Source of the DNA: an uncultured Elusimicrobia bacterium
GTDB taxonomy: Bacteria > RUG730
NCBI GenBank assembly: GCA_900321865.1
Contig: ONXP01000051.1
Coordinates: forward strand, 1 to 6,408
Direction of reading: 5' to 3'
DNA length: 6,408 bases
Positions 1-6,408 of the stretch are shown piece by piece (position 1 is the stretch's first letter; each line of letters starts with the position of its first letter). The notes under the pieces are model-generated. The model was not told where the DNA came from, did no database searches, and saw only the letters and a list, made by a program, of their open reading frames with translations. The position numbers and the translations under genes were made by a program.

Positions 1-19
1 AATAGACATTATCTGCCAT
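1..19 (-). CDS. 5' end of an unidentified gene, cut by window edge
   Basis: Only six codons are visible, reading M-A-D-N-V-Y, before the window ends. The start is chosen because a strong Shine-Dalgarno match (GGGAG, positions 25-29) sits five bases upstream of the ATG at 17-19. An in-frame ATG at 29-31 would add four residues but has no usable ribosome binding site. The gene follows the sensor kinase on the same strand after an 80-bp spacer, so a response regulator partner is an obvious guess, and a short polar N-terminus would fit one, but six residues cannot show it. The product is unknown. Confidence 0.5.
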
Positions 20-24
20 AATTT

Positions 25-29
25 CTCCC
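25..29 (-). promoter_or_regulatory. Ribosome binding site of the partial gene
   Basis: On the minus strand the sequence GGGAG lies five bases before the ATG at 17-19. It is the evidence that a further gene begins here, and it favours this ATG over the in-frame ATG twelve bases upstream. Confidence 0.55.
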
Positions 30-39
30 ATACCTAATC

Positions 40-62
40 ATTATAAATTCTTACGAATTATA
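40..62 (-). promoter_or_regulatory. Possible -10 elements before the partial gene
   Basis: Two exact TATAAT hexamers occur on the minus strand, at 40-45 and 57-62, in the spacer between the kinase stop and the next start codon. Neither has a convincing TTGACA-like box at 16-18 bp; the best partial match (TTCATA, 66-71) is 20 bp from the nearer hexamer. A short inverted repeat (AATTC-ttac-GAATT, 46-59) lies between and partly over them. In DNA this AT-rich such hexamers arise easily by chance, so this is only a candidate promoter that would let the downstream gene be transcribed independently of the operon. Confidence 0.25.
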
Positions 63-79
63 TGATATGAATTTTTTTA

Positions 80-118
80 TATTTTTGCAAATTTAGCAAT
101 TAGTTTTTTGCAAAAATA
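80..118. repeat. Perfect 12-bp inverted repeat spanning the kinase stop codon
   Basis: The arms at 80-91 (TATTTTTGCAAA) and 107-118 (TTTGCAAAAATA) are exact reverse complements, separated by 15 bases that contain the kinase stop codon (100-102). Each arm contains the 8-bp palindrome TTTGCAAA, and the two palindrome centres are 23 bp apart. As RNA it would form an AT-rich hairpin. On the minus strand the hairpin is followed by A residues rather than a U-tract, so it does not look like a standard intrinsic terminator. It could instead be an mRNA 3'-end or processing structure, a paired operator site, or a chance product of composition. Confidence 0.5.
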
Positions 119-1653
119 GCAGGAATTCTTATAAAAAAATGGCTACCTTTCCCAAAATCACTCTCTACCCAGATTATCCCTCCATGAAGCTCAACTATAT
201 TTTTGGCAATAAATAATCCAAGGCCCGTTCCTTTTTCTGAAACAGATATATTTTTATCAAAATTTTTAATTTGTTCAAATTCTTCAAAAACTGTTTTAAG
301 ATTTTCTTGTTCTATGCCTATACCATTATCAGCAACTTCTATCAAAATAGAATGAATATTTTTTTTATTATTATTAAATAATATTTTTGCATTGATTTCT
401 ATTGTAGAATTTTTATAAGAAAATTTTATAGCATTATCTATTAAAATAATAAATAAATGATGAATTTTTTCTTTATCTAAATAAAGAAAATTTATATTTT
501 TGTCAATATTGATATTTAAGTTAATATTATGTTCTTTTAATTTTATTGAAAAAAAATCCTTTATAGAATACAACAAATCTTTTAAACAGACATTCTCTTT
601 ATTTAAAACTATTTTATTAGATTCTATTTTTGAAATATCTAATACATCATTTACAAATTTTTTTAACCTTTTAGTATTCTCCAACAATCTTAGAAAATAA
701 AAATGCCTTTCTTTATGGTCTATTTTTTTATAAAAATTTTCATCACATTTAAAACCTTTCTCTATATCTTCATCTATCATTAATTTTAAATATGATTCTA
801 TAATGCCAAGTGGAGACCTAAGTTCATGAGTGACATTTGCTACAAAATTCTTTTTTAAAGTGCCTAATTCTATAAATTTTTCTTCTAAATGTTTTAAATT
901 ATTTGTTAATTCGCTAAGGCTCTTTCTAAAAAATCTATTTATTTTTATATCTATTCCAAATTTGTTATTTATAATCATATTTATAGCTTCTTTAAATATT
1001 AAAAATAAATTTGCTATTAACTCAGAAATTATAATTTCAAGGATTAAAATAAAAAAAAATGTATATAAACTGTATTTAAAAATAGGAAAACTTTTGATTG
1101 TTTTTAAAAATTTTTGTAAAAGAGTAATATCTTCTATCAAAAAACCTATTTTTATATTCGCAATGATTTTTTTATTTAATGTAAAAAAATATGTATATTC
1201 CTTTATTTTCTGTCTATCTAATAAAAACAAATCTTTATACAAAACATTAGATTTTTGTAAATTTCTATCCAAAATAAATTCTTTTATGCTAAAAAAATCA
1301 TTATCTAAATTTAAATCGCTTGAAGAAAAATAGATAATTTTAGTTTTATACTTATGTTTATTCTTATATGTTGAATAACAAATATTTCCTTTTTCATCAA
1401 ATAAATTTATATAATAAATATTTAAATGGGTTTTTTTTAAAAAAGATAGATATTTATCAACATCAAAAAAATCACCTTTTAAATATGATTCTTTTAAAAT
1501 TATGGAAAAATCTTGCAAAACTTTTAAATTTTTATTTTTAGAATAAATCTTTTCATTTTTATCAATAAAATTTAAAAAAAATAAATTGAAAAAAATTAAC
1601 AAAAAAATTGGAACTACTGCCGTTAATAAAAAAATTTTAAATCTAAATATCAT
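100..1653 (-). CDS. Membrane-bound sensor histidine kinase with Cache-like extracytoplasmic domain
   Basis: This is a 517-residue two-component sensor kinase of the inner membrane that should autophosphorylate on histidine and pass the phosphate to a response regulator. A first membrane helix spans about residues 7-29. An extracytoplasmic region of about 160 residues follows, with a stretch near 78-95 (strand, then FDEKGN, then strand) that resembles a single-Cache/PAS-like fold. A second helix lies at about 193-218. The linker (about 219-262) is at most a degenerate HAMP. The HisKA H-box is HELRSP with phospho-acceptor His276. The ATPase domain has the N-box LIDNAIKFS (Asn407), G1 box DNGIGI (442-447) and G2 box GTGLGL (475-480), so it looks catalytically complete. 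The dimerisation hairpin is about 15 residues longer than usual (around 294-312). The start overlaps the end of nadE by 11 bp and has no clear Shine-Dalgarno, which suggests translational coupling. The stimulus is unknown; the operon hints at nitrogen status, but this is inference. Confidence 0.93.
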   Translation of the reverse strand: MIFRFKIFLLTAVVPIFLLIFFNLFFLNFIDKNEKIYSKNKNLKVLQDFSIILKESYLKGDFFDVDKYLSFLKKTHLNIYYINLFDEKGNICYSTYKNKHKYKTKIIYFSSSDLNLDNDFFSIKEFILDRNLQKSNVLYKDLFLLDRQKIKEYTYFFTLNKKIIANIKIGFLIEDITLLQKFLKTIKSFPIFKYSLYTFFFILILEIIISELIANLFLIFKEAINMIINNKFGIDIKINRFFRKSLSELTNNLKHLEEKFIELGTLKKNFVANVTHELRSPLGIIESYLKLMIDEDIEKGFKCDENFYKKIDHKERHFYFLRLLENTKRLKKFVNDVLDISKIESNKIVLNKENVCLKDLLYSIKDFFSIKLKEHNINLNINIDKNINFLYLDKEKIHHLFIILIDNAIKFSYKNSTIEINAKILFNNNKKNIHSILIEVADNGIGIEQENLKTVFEEFEQIKNFDKNISVSEKGTGLGLFIAKNIVELHGGIIWVESDFGKGSHFFIRIPAIFAKN

Positions 1654-3373
1654 AAAAATTATTAATTATAGGCATTTTTTTATTAAAAATATCTTTTGTA
1701 ATCTTTGACCCAAAAGCCATTTGATGCCTTTTATATTCTGTTTTTTTAACTAACCTTACAACTTCATCTACAATTTTTTCGATATTTTCATAGCTATTAA
1801 GTTTTTCTTTTATTCTCAATAAACTCATATTTTTATCAACATACATTTCCAAAATTTTATCCAACAAGTCATATTCTGGCAAAGAATCGGAATCTTTTTG
1901 ATTAAATTTTAATTCTGCACTAGGTGGTCTATCAATTATAGATTTTAATATTAATTCTTTTCCAAATTTTTCATTAATAAAGTTTGAAAGCTCAAAAACT
2001 TCTGTCTTATATATATCACTTATTGGAGCAAATCCTCCAACAGTATCTCCATATAAAGTGCAATATCCAGTTAATACTTCACTTTTATTCCCTGTAGCAA
2101 TAACAACCCCATTAATGGTATTAGCTAGCATCATAAGAATATTTCCTCTAATTCTAGATTGAATATTTTGAGTAGCAATATCTAAAAATTCTTTGTTTTT
2201 ATCAAAAATAAGATTATTTTCAAAAATATTTAAAAATTCTTTATTGATATTTTCTATAGGAATTTCTAAAAAATTTACATCCAAATTTTTAGCCAAAAGC
2301 CAAGCATCTTTTTTAGTTCCACAACTAGAATAAATGCTAGGCATGCTAACAGCATAAATATTTTTTCTATCTATTGCTTCACTTAATAATGCTAATACCA
2401 AAGCGGAATCTACCCCTCCACTTAGCCCTAATACCGCTTTTTCAAAATTGTTCCTTTTAAAAAATTCTTTTAAACTAAAAATTAAAGCTTCATATATAGA
2501 CTCTAGCTTGCTAATAAAAATATTTTCATTTAAATTTACAAAATTTTTTGAGCTATATGTAAAGACAATTTTTTTATTTTTACTTTCAATAACAATTTCT
2601 GATTTAGAATCTTCTCTATTGTTTTCAAAAAAAATATCAGCTATTAAAATATCTTCATCAAACTCTTTTCCTAAAAGAATTTTTTTATCTCCACCCATAA
2701 TAAAACTGCCACCAGAAAAAAGCATACTATCAGACATTCCTAATTGATTTGAATTAAATATAAATGTGTTTAAATTCTTTTGCTCCAAAAACTTTGAATA
2801 TTTTTGGATAATCTCTTCATTAGATTTGACATAATATGGATTACTAGAAAGATTTATTATTAAATCGACATCTTTATAATCAGTGTCAGAAAAATAAAAA
2901 AAATCTTCGCCCATAGAAATTAAACAATTTAATATTTTTTCCCCTTTTTCAAGGGTAAAAATTTCGTCTTTTTTATTTAATTTTTCTTTATAAAAATAAT
3001 CGTTTTCATCATATTCACCAAAATTTTGTAAATATTTTTTGTTATACTCCCATATGATTTTTTTATCTTTTATAATAAAAGCTATCTTTTTATTCTTTGA
3101 AGATTTTAAAAAGGAATTTCCTCCAATAATTAAAGTTATATTTTCAGAAAAACTTATAATATCTAATAATAGTTCCTCTTCTTTTTTTAAAAATTCTTCT
3201 CTTTTCAAAATATCATATGGAAAAGCTCCGGACAATGCATATTCTGGAAAAATTAAAAAATCAATATTATTTTTTTTAGCATTTTCTATTACATCGTAAA
3301 AAATTTCTTTATTTCTATTAAAATCTCCTAACAAAAAATTATTTTGAGAAATAGCAAATCTAATACTATTCAT
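1643..3373 (-). CDS. nadE: NAD+ synthetase of glutamine-dependent architecture with degenerate glutaminase domain
   Basis: This 576-residue cytosolic enzyme makes the last step of NAD biosynthesis, the ATP-driven amidation of nicotinic acid adenine dinucleotide. The N-terminal nitrilase-type domain (about 3-262) normally frees ammonia from glutamine. The C-terminal synthetase domain (about 285-576) has the PP-loop LGLSGGVDSA (315-324), GNKSEVLTGY (428-437), YGDTVGGFAP (441-450), RPPSAEL (482-488), DSLPEYD (496-502) and EYKRHQ (546-551), all typical of active enzymes. In the nitrilase domain Glu44 and Lys113 of the triad are present, but the usual I-C-E-D motif reads M-G-E-D, with Gly155 (codon GGC, 2909-2911) in place of the nucleophilic cysteine. 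The tyrosine usually six residues after the catalytic Glu is Ala50, and the usual FDGGS reads FSGGS. I infer ammonia-dependent synthesis. The ATG at 3371-3373 is chosen because AAAGGA lies nine bases upstream; an in-frame TTG at 3380-3382 would abut that site. It overlaps the methyltransferase gene by 8 bp. Confidence 0.93.
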   Translation of the reverse strand: MNSIRFAISQNNFLLGDFNRNKEIFYDVIENAKKNNIDFLIFPEYALSGAFPYDILKREEFLKKEEELLLDIISFSENITLIIGGNSFLKSSKNKKIAFIIKDKKIIWEYNKKYLQNFGEYDENDYFYKEKLNKKDEIFTLEKGEKILNCLISMGEDFFYFSDTDYKDVDLIINLSSNPYYVKSNEEIIQKYSKFLEQKNLNTFIFNSNQLGMSDSMLFSGGSFIMGGDKKILLGKEFDEDILIADIFFENNREDSKSEIVIESKNKKIVFTYSSKNFVNLNENIFISKLESIYEALIFSLKEFFKRNNFEKAVLGLSGGVDSALVLALLSEAIDRKNIYAVSMPSIYSSCGTKKDAWLLAKNLDVNFLEIPIENINKEFLNIFENNLIFDKNKEFLDIATQNIQSRIRGNILMMLANTINGVVIATGNKSEVLTGYCTLYGDTVGGFAPISDIYKTEVFELSNFINEKFGKELILKSIIDRPPSAELKFNQKDSDSLPEYDLLDKILEMYVDKNMSLLRIKEKLNSYENIEKIVDEVVRLVKKTEYKRHQMAFGSKITKDIFNKKMPIINNFYDI

Positions 3374-4829
3374 AATTACCAATCCTTTCTAATAAAGCTA
3401 ATGTTTCAACATTAGAAGTTTCTGGGAACATATCAAATGCCTTTAAAAATTTTAAATCATACATTTCTTTTAATAGTCCAGCATCTCTAGCTAAAGATAC
3501 TGGATTGCAGGATACATAAAAAATTTTACGAGGAGAAATTTTCTTAATTACATCTATAATATTTTTGTTAATTCCTTTTCTAGGAGGATTAACAATTAAG
3601 ATATCTACTTTTTGTTCTAATATATAATCTAAAGTTTCTTTTCTTTCTATATTTTTATTAATATATGATGCATTAAATATACTATTTTCTTTTGAAATGA
3701 TTTTAGCATTTTCTATAGATTTTTTTGCCACATCTATACCTATAACATTATTTACTAAATCACTAATAAAAATTCCTATTCCACCACTTCCGCAAAATAA
3801 ATCTAAAACTTTTAAATCTTTTAAATGTTCAATTTCCAAATTTAATAACAATTTTCTTACAGAATTATATAAAATTTCCATTATAAAAGTATTTATTTGA
3901 AAAAAAGAGCTGGATGAAATCTTATATTTAATGCTTTTTCCATCAAACATGTCTATTTTTTCTTCTATTTCATCTTTCCCTTCTAAAACAAAAAAATTCT
4001 CACCAAAAATAAAATTAGTTTTCTTAGAATTTACAGAATAGATTATTCCATTAATTTTTAAATCAAGATTATTTTTATAATCATTAAATAAATTTTTTGA
4101 CAATTCTTTTAAATATTTTATTTGAATATTAATTTCATCATAATCGTAAGTTCCAACTATAGTCAAGATAGCTTCATTTTTTTTATTTATTCTAACTAAA
4201 ACATGTCTAAATCCTTCTAAAGAAGTTTTTTCATCATAAATTTTTATATTAAATTTATTTGCATAAGAAATAAAACTATTCAAAATTTTATTCGCATAAT
4301 TTTTACAAATTTTACAACTAGTTATAGGTGTTATTTCATGTGTTCCATTTATATAAAGTCCAAAATTTATTTTATTATCATCTTTTGACATAAAAAGAGG
4401 AAATTGTAATTTATTTCTATATTCTAAAGGACTATTTTCAATCTCTAAACCATATTGCAAAATATTTATATTATTTATTTTATTAATTTTCCCTATTCTA
4501 GAAATAGAATCTAAAATAAATCTTTTTTTATATTCCAATTGTTTCAAATATTTTATGTGCATGAAATTACATCCACCGCAATATTTATCTTTCTCACTGG
4601 AAAAATAATATTCGCATCCTGCTGTGCATCTATCTTCAGATTTTGACAAAATTTTATTAATTCTAGCACGAGCAAATGTTTTTTTTACTTCTACAACTTT
4701 TACCTCTAAATAATCTCCTATTGCACTAAAAGGGACAAAAACAACCAACTTTTTATACTTCCCAACCCCTTCTCCTCCATTTGCAATATTATTAATTTCT
4801 ATTTCAATTATATCATTAAGTTTCAACAT
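3366..4829 (-). CDS. rlmD: TrmA/RlmD-family RNA (uracil-C5)-methyltransferase
   Basis: This 487-residue SAM-dependent enzyme methylates C5 of a uridine in structured RNA, most likely 23S rRNA. Residues about 1-60 form a TRAM RNA-binding domain. The iron-sulfur cluster region has Cys84 and Cys87 in YCGGC plus upstream Cys68/Cys72 and downstream Cys172/Cys175, more cysteines than the usual four. The methyltransferase core has FFQINT (309-314), the SAM-binding loop DLFCGSGGIGI (343-353), VNPPRKG (413-419), the catalytic motif SCNPVSLARD with nucleophile Cys441, and a C-terminal NVETLALL with Glu475, the family's usual general base. The length fits RlmD/RlmCD-type enzymes. Sequence alone does not tell RlmD (U1939) from RlmC or a dual-specificity RlmCD, so the symbol gives the closest family name. 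The start is fixed by the TRAM domain and an in-frame stop just upstream; AAAGGA lies 13 bases before it, inside the end of the transporter gene. It looks like a housekeeping gene carried in the operon. Confidence 0.9.
   Translation of the reverse strand: MLKLNDIIEIEINNIANGGEGVGKYKKLVVFVPFSAIGDYLEVKVVEVKKTFARARINKILSKSEDRCTAGCEYYFSSEKDKYCGGCNFMHIKYLKQLEYKKRFILDSISRIGKINKINNINILQYGLEIENSPLEYRNKLQFPLFMSKDDNKINFGLYINGTHEITPITSCKICKNYANKILNSFISYANKFNIKIYDEKTSLEGFRHVLVRINKKNEAILTIVGTYDYDEINIQIKYLKELSKNLFNDYKNNLDLKINGIIYSVNSKKTNFIFGENFFVLEGKDEIEEKIDMFDGKSIKYKISSSSFFQINTFIMEILYNSVRKLLLNLEIEHLKDLKVLDLFCGSGGIGIFISDLVNNVIGIDVAKKSIENAKIISKENSIFNASYINKNIERKETLDYILEQKVDILIVNPPRKGINKNIIDVIKKISPRKIFYVSCNPVSLARDAGLLKEMYDLKFLKAFDMFPETSNVETLALLERIGNYE
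3383..3388 (-). promoter_or_regulatory. Ribosome binding site that fixes the nadE start
   Basis: AAAGGA on the minus strand lies inside the end of the methyltransferase gene, nine bases before the ATG at 3371-3373. The alternative TTG at 3380-3382 would begin directly after this site, leaving no room for initiation, so the protein starts M-N-S-I-R-F. Translation of nadE is probably coupled to that of the upstream gene, since the two overlap by 8 bp. Confidence 0.65.
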
Positions 4830-4839
4830 TGTTTAATTT

Positions 4840-6408
4840 TTATCCTTTTATAGCTTCTATTCCTCTTTCACCAGTTCTAACCTTTATAACATCTGTTAGA
4901 TTATATATAAATATTTTTCCATCACCAATATTTCCTGTATAAAGAACATTTCTAACAATACTTAAAATTTTATCTAAATACTTTTTCTCTATCACTATTT
5001 CTACTTTTACCTTTGGAAGAAGTATCATATCTATTTCTACTCCTCTATAATATTTTGTTTGCCCTTTTTGAACTCCACACCCTAAAACCTGAGAAACAGT
5101 TATTCCATAAATTCCTATAGTATTTAATGCTAATTTTAATTCTTCAAACTTATTCTGTTTGCAAATAATAGATAATTTTGATATATCACTGCAAATATTT
5201 TCATTAGGTACTATTTCATCTTTTTTGTATTTTTTATTATTAATTATAGTATCAGTTAATATTTTTTCACTCATACTATCTCCATATGTCAAAAATCCTG
5301 CATATGCACTGCTTAATCCATGCTCTGTACTATCAAGCCCTAGCATTTCTTCTTCTTTAGATACTCTTAATCCAATAGTTTTTTTTATAAAAATAAATAC
5401 TATAGTTATTAATATAGAAGTCCAAATAGCAACACATATAATTCCTATTAATTGCAAAAATAAAAGTTTAAATCCTCCACCATAAAAAAGACCATATATT
5501 TTTTGTCCCATTCCATTTGTTATATTATATAATGGTGTTTTTCCAGTAGCAAAAAGTCCAACAGCTATTGTCCCAAAGATGCCATTTAACATATGAACTG
5601 CTACAGCACCTACTGGGTCATCAATTCTTAGTTTATAATCTAAAAACCATACACCAAAAACTACTAATAGGCCTGCAATTCCCCCTATACATAAAGCACC
5701 AAAAGCATCAACTATGTCACATCCTGCAGTTATTGCTACAAGTCCAGCAAGTGAAGCATTAAGACACATAGATACATCAGGTCTTTTATACTTTATCCAA
5801 GTAAATATCATACAAGTAAGAGTTGCCATGCTAGGTGCAATTGTTGTAGTTAAAAAAACTGATCCTAATTGTTTTATATCAGTGCATGCTGCCCCATTAA
5901 ATCCATACCATCCAAACCACAAAATAAATACTCCAAGTGCTCCTATAGTTAGATTATGCCCAGGGAATGCTCCAACCTTTATAGTTCCATCTGAAAGTTT
6001 TTTAAATTTACCTATTCTTGCTCCAAGTATTTTTGCTCCTATTATAGCTGAAATTCCTCCTACCATGTGTATAGCACAAGATCCTGCAAAATCATGAAAA
6101 CCCATCTTTTGTAAAAAACCTCCTCCCCATATCCAATGTGCCTCAATAGGATAAATAAAAGCAGATATAACGGATGAATATATACAATATGACAAGAATT
6201 TCGTTCTTTCTGCCATTGCTCCCGAAACTATCGTAGCTGTCGTAGCACAAAAAACTAAATTAAAAACAAAATTAGAAAAATCAAAATTAGAATAATTAGT
6301 AAAAATATCAAATCCTGGTTTCCCTATAAGCCCTATACAATCTTCTCCTAAAAGTAAACCAAATCCTATTAAAATAAATACTACTGTTCCTATACAAAAA
6401 TCCATTAA
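4840..6408 (-). CDS. amt: Ammonium transporter fused to a C-terminal PII (GlnK/GlnB) domain, N-terminus outside window
   Basis: This inner-membrane Amt/Rh-family ammonium channel carries its own PII signal domain. Numbering from the first Met in the window, visible residues 1-340 are Amt helices with the signature DFAGSCAIH (Asp105 and His113, equivalents of AmtB Asp160 and His168) and DDPVGAVAVH (His271, the second pore histidine). The cytoplasmic tail keeps the conserved GLDSTEHG (356-363). A linker of about 35 residues leads to the PII domain (about 411-521): T-loop QKGQTKYYRG (446-455), B-loop TGNIGDGKIF (490-499) and C-loop RTGE (510-513). Arg454 matches GlnK Arg47, which plugs the AmtB pore; the uridylylated Tyr51 is Ile458. 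The reading frame stays open to the window edge, and the first visible Met falls in the usual L-M-D-F-C-I-G motif at the start of an internal helix, so the first helix lies upstream. It heads the visible operon. Confidence 0.95.
   Translation of the reverse strand, partial: LMDFCIGTVVFILIGFGLLLGEDCIGLIGKPGFDIFTNYSNFDFSNFVFNLVFCATTATIVSGAMAERTKFLSYCIYSSVISAFIYPIEAHWIWGGGFLQKMGFHDFAGSCAIHMVGGISAIIGAKILGARIGKFKKLSDGTIKVGAFPGHNLTIGALGVFILWFGWYGFNGAACTDIKQLGSVFLTTTIAPSMATLTCMIFTWIKYKRPDVSMCLNASLAGLVAITAGCDIVDAFGALCIGGIAGLLVVFGVWFLDYKLRIDDPVGAVAVHMLNGIFGTIAVGLFATGKTPLYNITNGMGQKIYGLFYGGGFKLLFLQLIGIICVAIWTSILITIVFIFIKKTIGLRVSKEEEMLGLDSTEHGLSSAYAGFLTYGDSMSEKILTDTIINNKKYKKDEIVPNENICSDISKLSIICKQNKFEELKLALNTIGIYGITVSQVLGCGVQKGQTKYYRGVEIDMILLPKVKVEIVIEKKYLDKILSIVRNVLYTGNIGDGKIFIYNLTDVIKVRTGERGIEAIKG

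Noticed and set aside
63-118. Intrinsic terminator after the kinase gene
   Set aside because: The hairpin stem is almost all A-T and on the transcribed strand is followed by A residues, not a U-tract.
830-1333. Long plus-strand open frame opposite the kinase gene
   Set aside because: It lies fully antisense to a kinase with intact motifs, its translation is a low-complexity Phe/Lys/Ile mix, and no domain is recognisable. Other plus-strand open frames (for example 5714-6097 opposite amt) are rejected for the same reason.
2924-2926. NadE Cys150 as a replacement nucleophile
   Set aside because: It sits within the preceding beta strand, five residues before the position set by the conserved Glu-Asp pair, so it should not reach the active site.
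3374-3382. nadE start at the upstream in-frame TTG
   Set aside because: The AAAGGA site at 3383-3388 would directly touch the TTG, while it is well placed for the ATG at 3371-3373, which also gives the usual NadE N-terminus.
6403-6405. ATG at 6403-6405 as the true start of amt
   Set aside because: The codon before it is open (TTA) and the Met falls in a conserved internal Amt motif, so a membrane helix would be missing. The gene is cut by the window edge rather than short.
1-6408. CRISPR arrays, insertion sequences, tRNA or rRNA genes, TGA recoding
   Set aside because: No regularly spaced repeats, transposase-like proteins, terminal repeats or recognisable structural RNA were seen. Tryptophans are encoded by TGG and stops are TAA or TAG.

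Overview
The window is very AT-rich bacterial DNA. Single 60-base lines range from about 12% GC in the kinase gene to about 38% in the transporter gene. The proteins are correspondingly rich in Lys, Asn, Ile and Phe. Tryptophan is encoded by TGG and the four visible stops are TAA or TAG, so nothing suggests a recoded genetic code. All genes lie on the minus strand and are packed almost end to end. The gene set (ammonium transporter with PII, tRNA/rRNA uracil methyltransferase, NAD synthetase, two-component sensor kinase) and the composition fit a low-GC, streamlined, possibly host-associated bacterium. I cannot name the phylum from these genes.

Layout in transcription order (right to left): an ammonium transporter fused to a PII domain (4840-6408, its N-terminus lies beyond the window edge); a 10-bp gap; a TrmA/RlmD-family RNA uracil-C5 methyltransferase (3366-4829); an 8-bp overlap; NAD+ synthetase NadE (1643-3373); an 11-bp overlap; a membrane sensor histidine kinase (100-1653); an 80-bp spacer with a perfect 12-bp inverted repeat; and the first six codons of another gene with a good ribosome binding site (1-19), cut by the window edge. 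The spacing implies one transcription unit for the first four genes. No stretch over 300 bases lacks a gene.

The main point of interest is nitrogen. The transporter carries its own PII regulator as a C-terminal domain. This domain keeps the arginine that plugs the Amt pore in GlnK-AmtB, but has isoleucine at the position of the uridylylated tyrosine. Two genes downstream, NadE has the two-domain architecture of glutamine-dependent enzymes, yet its glutaminase domain has glycine where the catalytic cysteine should be, while the synthetase domain looks intact. The natural inference is an NAD synthetase that uses free ammonia, co-transcribed with an ammonium channel and a PII nitrogen sensor, and followed by a sensor kinase of unknown stimulus. 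The residue observations are direct; the functional coupling is inference.
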